This document shows, one piece after another, positions 63,701-64,000 of a stretch of DNA of 64,000 bases (its first letter is position 1; every line of letters begins with the position of its first letter). A program made the position numbers and the translations under genes. The notes beneath the pieces were generated by a model. It made no database searches and was not told the origin of the DNA. It saw only the letters and a list, made by a program, of their open reading frames with translations. The DNA is from Micromonospora sp. NBC_01813 (lineage in GTDB: Bacteria > Actinomycetota > Actinomycetes > Mycobacteriales > Micromonosporaceae): contig NZ_CP109067.1 in the NCBI RefSeq assembly GCF_035917335.1, forward strand, positions 5,889,001 through 5,953,000, read 5' to 3'.

Positions 63701-64000
63701 GCACCGCGGGCACGAGCGGAAAGGACGGTCCAGTGACCGGGCCGACGAACGCGCCGAGCGAGCAGCCCGGTGGCGGCGTACCCGTCGCCGCGCCGCCGGT
63801 CGGGGCGACCAGCGGCGCACCGGCCGAGTTCCCGCCGGCCAGCGGGGCCGGTCGCGGCATGTTCGGCATCCAGGGCTCCGGCGACACGTCCGGCTTCGGC
63901 GGCCTGGTCCGCCGCCGGGCGAGTGTGGCGGGCAGCGAACGGCCGTACGGCGGCTACTTCGACGAGGTCTACGACGCGCTCGAAGAGGCCTACCCCGCCT
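63697..64000 (+). CDS. nuoC: NADH-quinone oxidoreductase subunit C, 3' end outside window
   Basis: The first 101 residues of NuoC. A Pro/Gly/Ala-rich N-terminus of about 50 residues, typical of Actinobacteria, is followed by [20 protein letters not shown] and [22 protein letters not shown] overlaps the nuoB stop by four bases. Cut by the window edge. Confidence 0.92.
   Translation, partial: MSTAGTSGKDGPVTGPTNAPSEQPGGGVPVAAPPVGATSGAPAEFPPASGAGRGMFGIQGSGDTSGFGGLVRRRASVAGSERPYGGYFDEVYDALEEAYPA

Overview
The window is high-GC DNA with many GTG starts, ATGA/GTGA gene overlaps and actinobacterial signature families (DUF397 with XRE-DUF5753, DivIVA-domain protein, futalosine menaquinone genes, F420/PPOX protein, LPxTG protein, actinobacterial nuo order). 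It fits a Gram-positive actinomycete, most likely Micromonosporaceae; that family call is inference from gene content. I see no tRNA, rRNA, CRISPR array or intact transposase.

Layout. 1-5 kb: an operon with a partial unknown gene, a 1,230-residue TPR-CHAT protein and a methyltransferase. 5-13 kb, minus strand: a two-component system, an ABC exporter and two tandem secreted serine hydrolases, probably one functional unit; the ABC gene start is covered by a hairpin. 13.2-14.8 kb: a NADAR-family gene, then a decayed toxin-antitoxin (TA) pair and a decayed DUF397 gene. 14.79-16.11 kb and 44.13-45.45 kb hold two almost identical direct copies of a 1.32-kb segment with a winged-helix regulator, a small membrane protein and a palindromic operator. 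16-33 kb is an accessory zone of small hypothetical genes and relics: three more damaged TA loci, a piece of tyrosine integrase, a piece of Asp/Asn beta-hydroxylase and a frameshifted YdeI gene, among working genes such as a GH11 xylanase, MerR and GntR regulators with a membrane protein, and an XRE/DUF397 pair. 33-39 kb: an M14 carboxypeptidase, then a cobalamin riboswitch followed by a B12-type ABC importer. 39-44 kb: a hemerythrin-like/alpha-beta hydrolase fusion that lacks the catalytic serine, a membrane protein, and an AlgX/AlgI-type O-acetylation pair whose AlgI gene is cut off by repeat copy 2. 45.5-46.2 kb: another TA relic and an apparently intact MazEF-type pair.

From 46.3 kb the content is mostly core metabolism: mqnA, two tandem class-A beta-lactamase-like proteins, the paaABCDE phenylacetyl-CoA epoxidase operon, a GT2 synthase with a small membrane partner, a GT39-like membrane protein, mqnC, an LPxTG surface protein, menG, a menaquinone-reductase-like flavoprotein preceded by a Rex-type operator, and nuoA, nuoB and the start of nuoC. 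Menaquinone synthesis, side-chain reduction and complex I are grouped, and the Rex-like site suggests NADH/NAD-responsive control of the last block.

The most unusual features are the 1.32-kb direct duplication bounding 29 kb of relic-rich DNA and truncating algI, the run of five TA loci whose toxins are broken or missing while antitoxins survive in part, the serine-less hydrolase fused to a hemerythrin-like domain, and several clear inverted-repeat regulatory sites.
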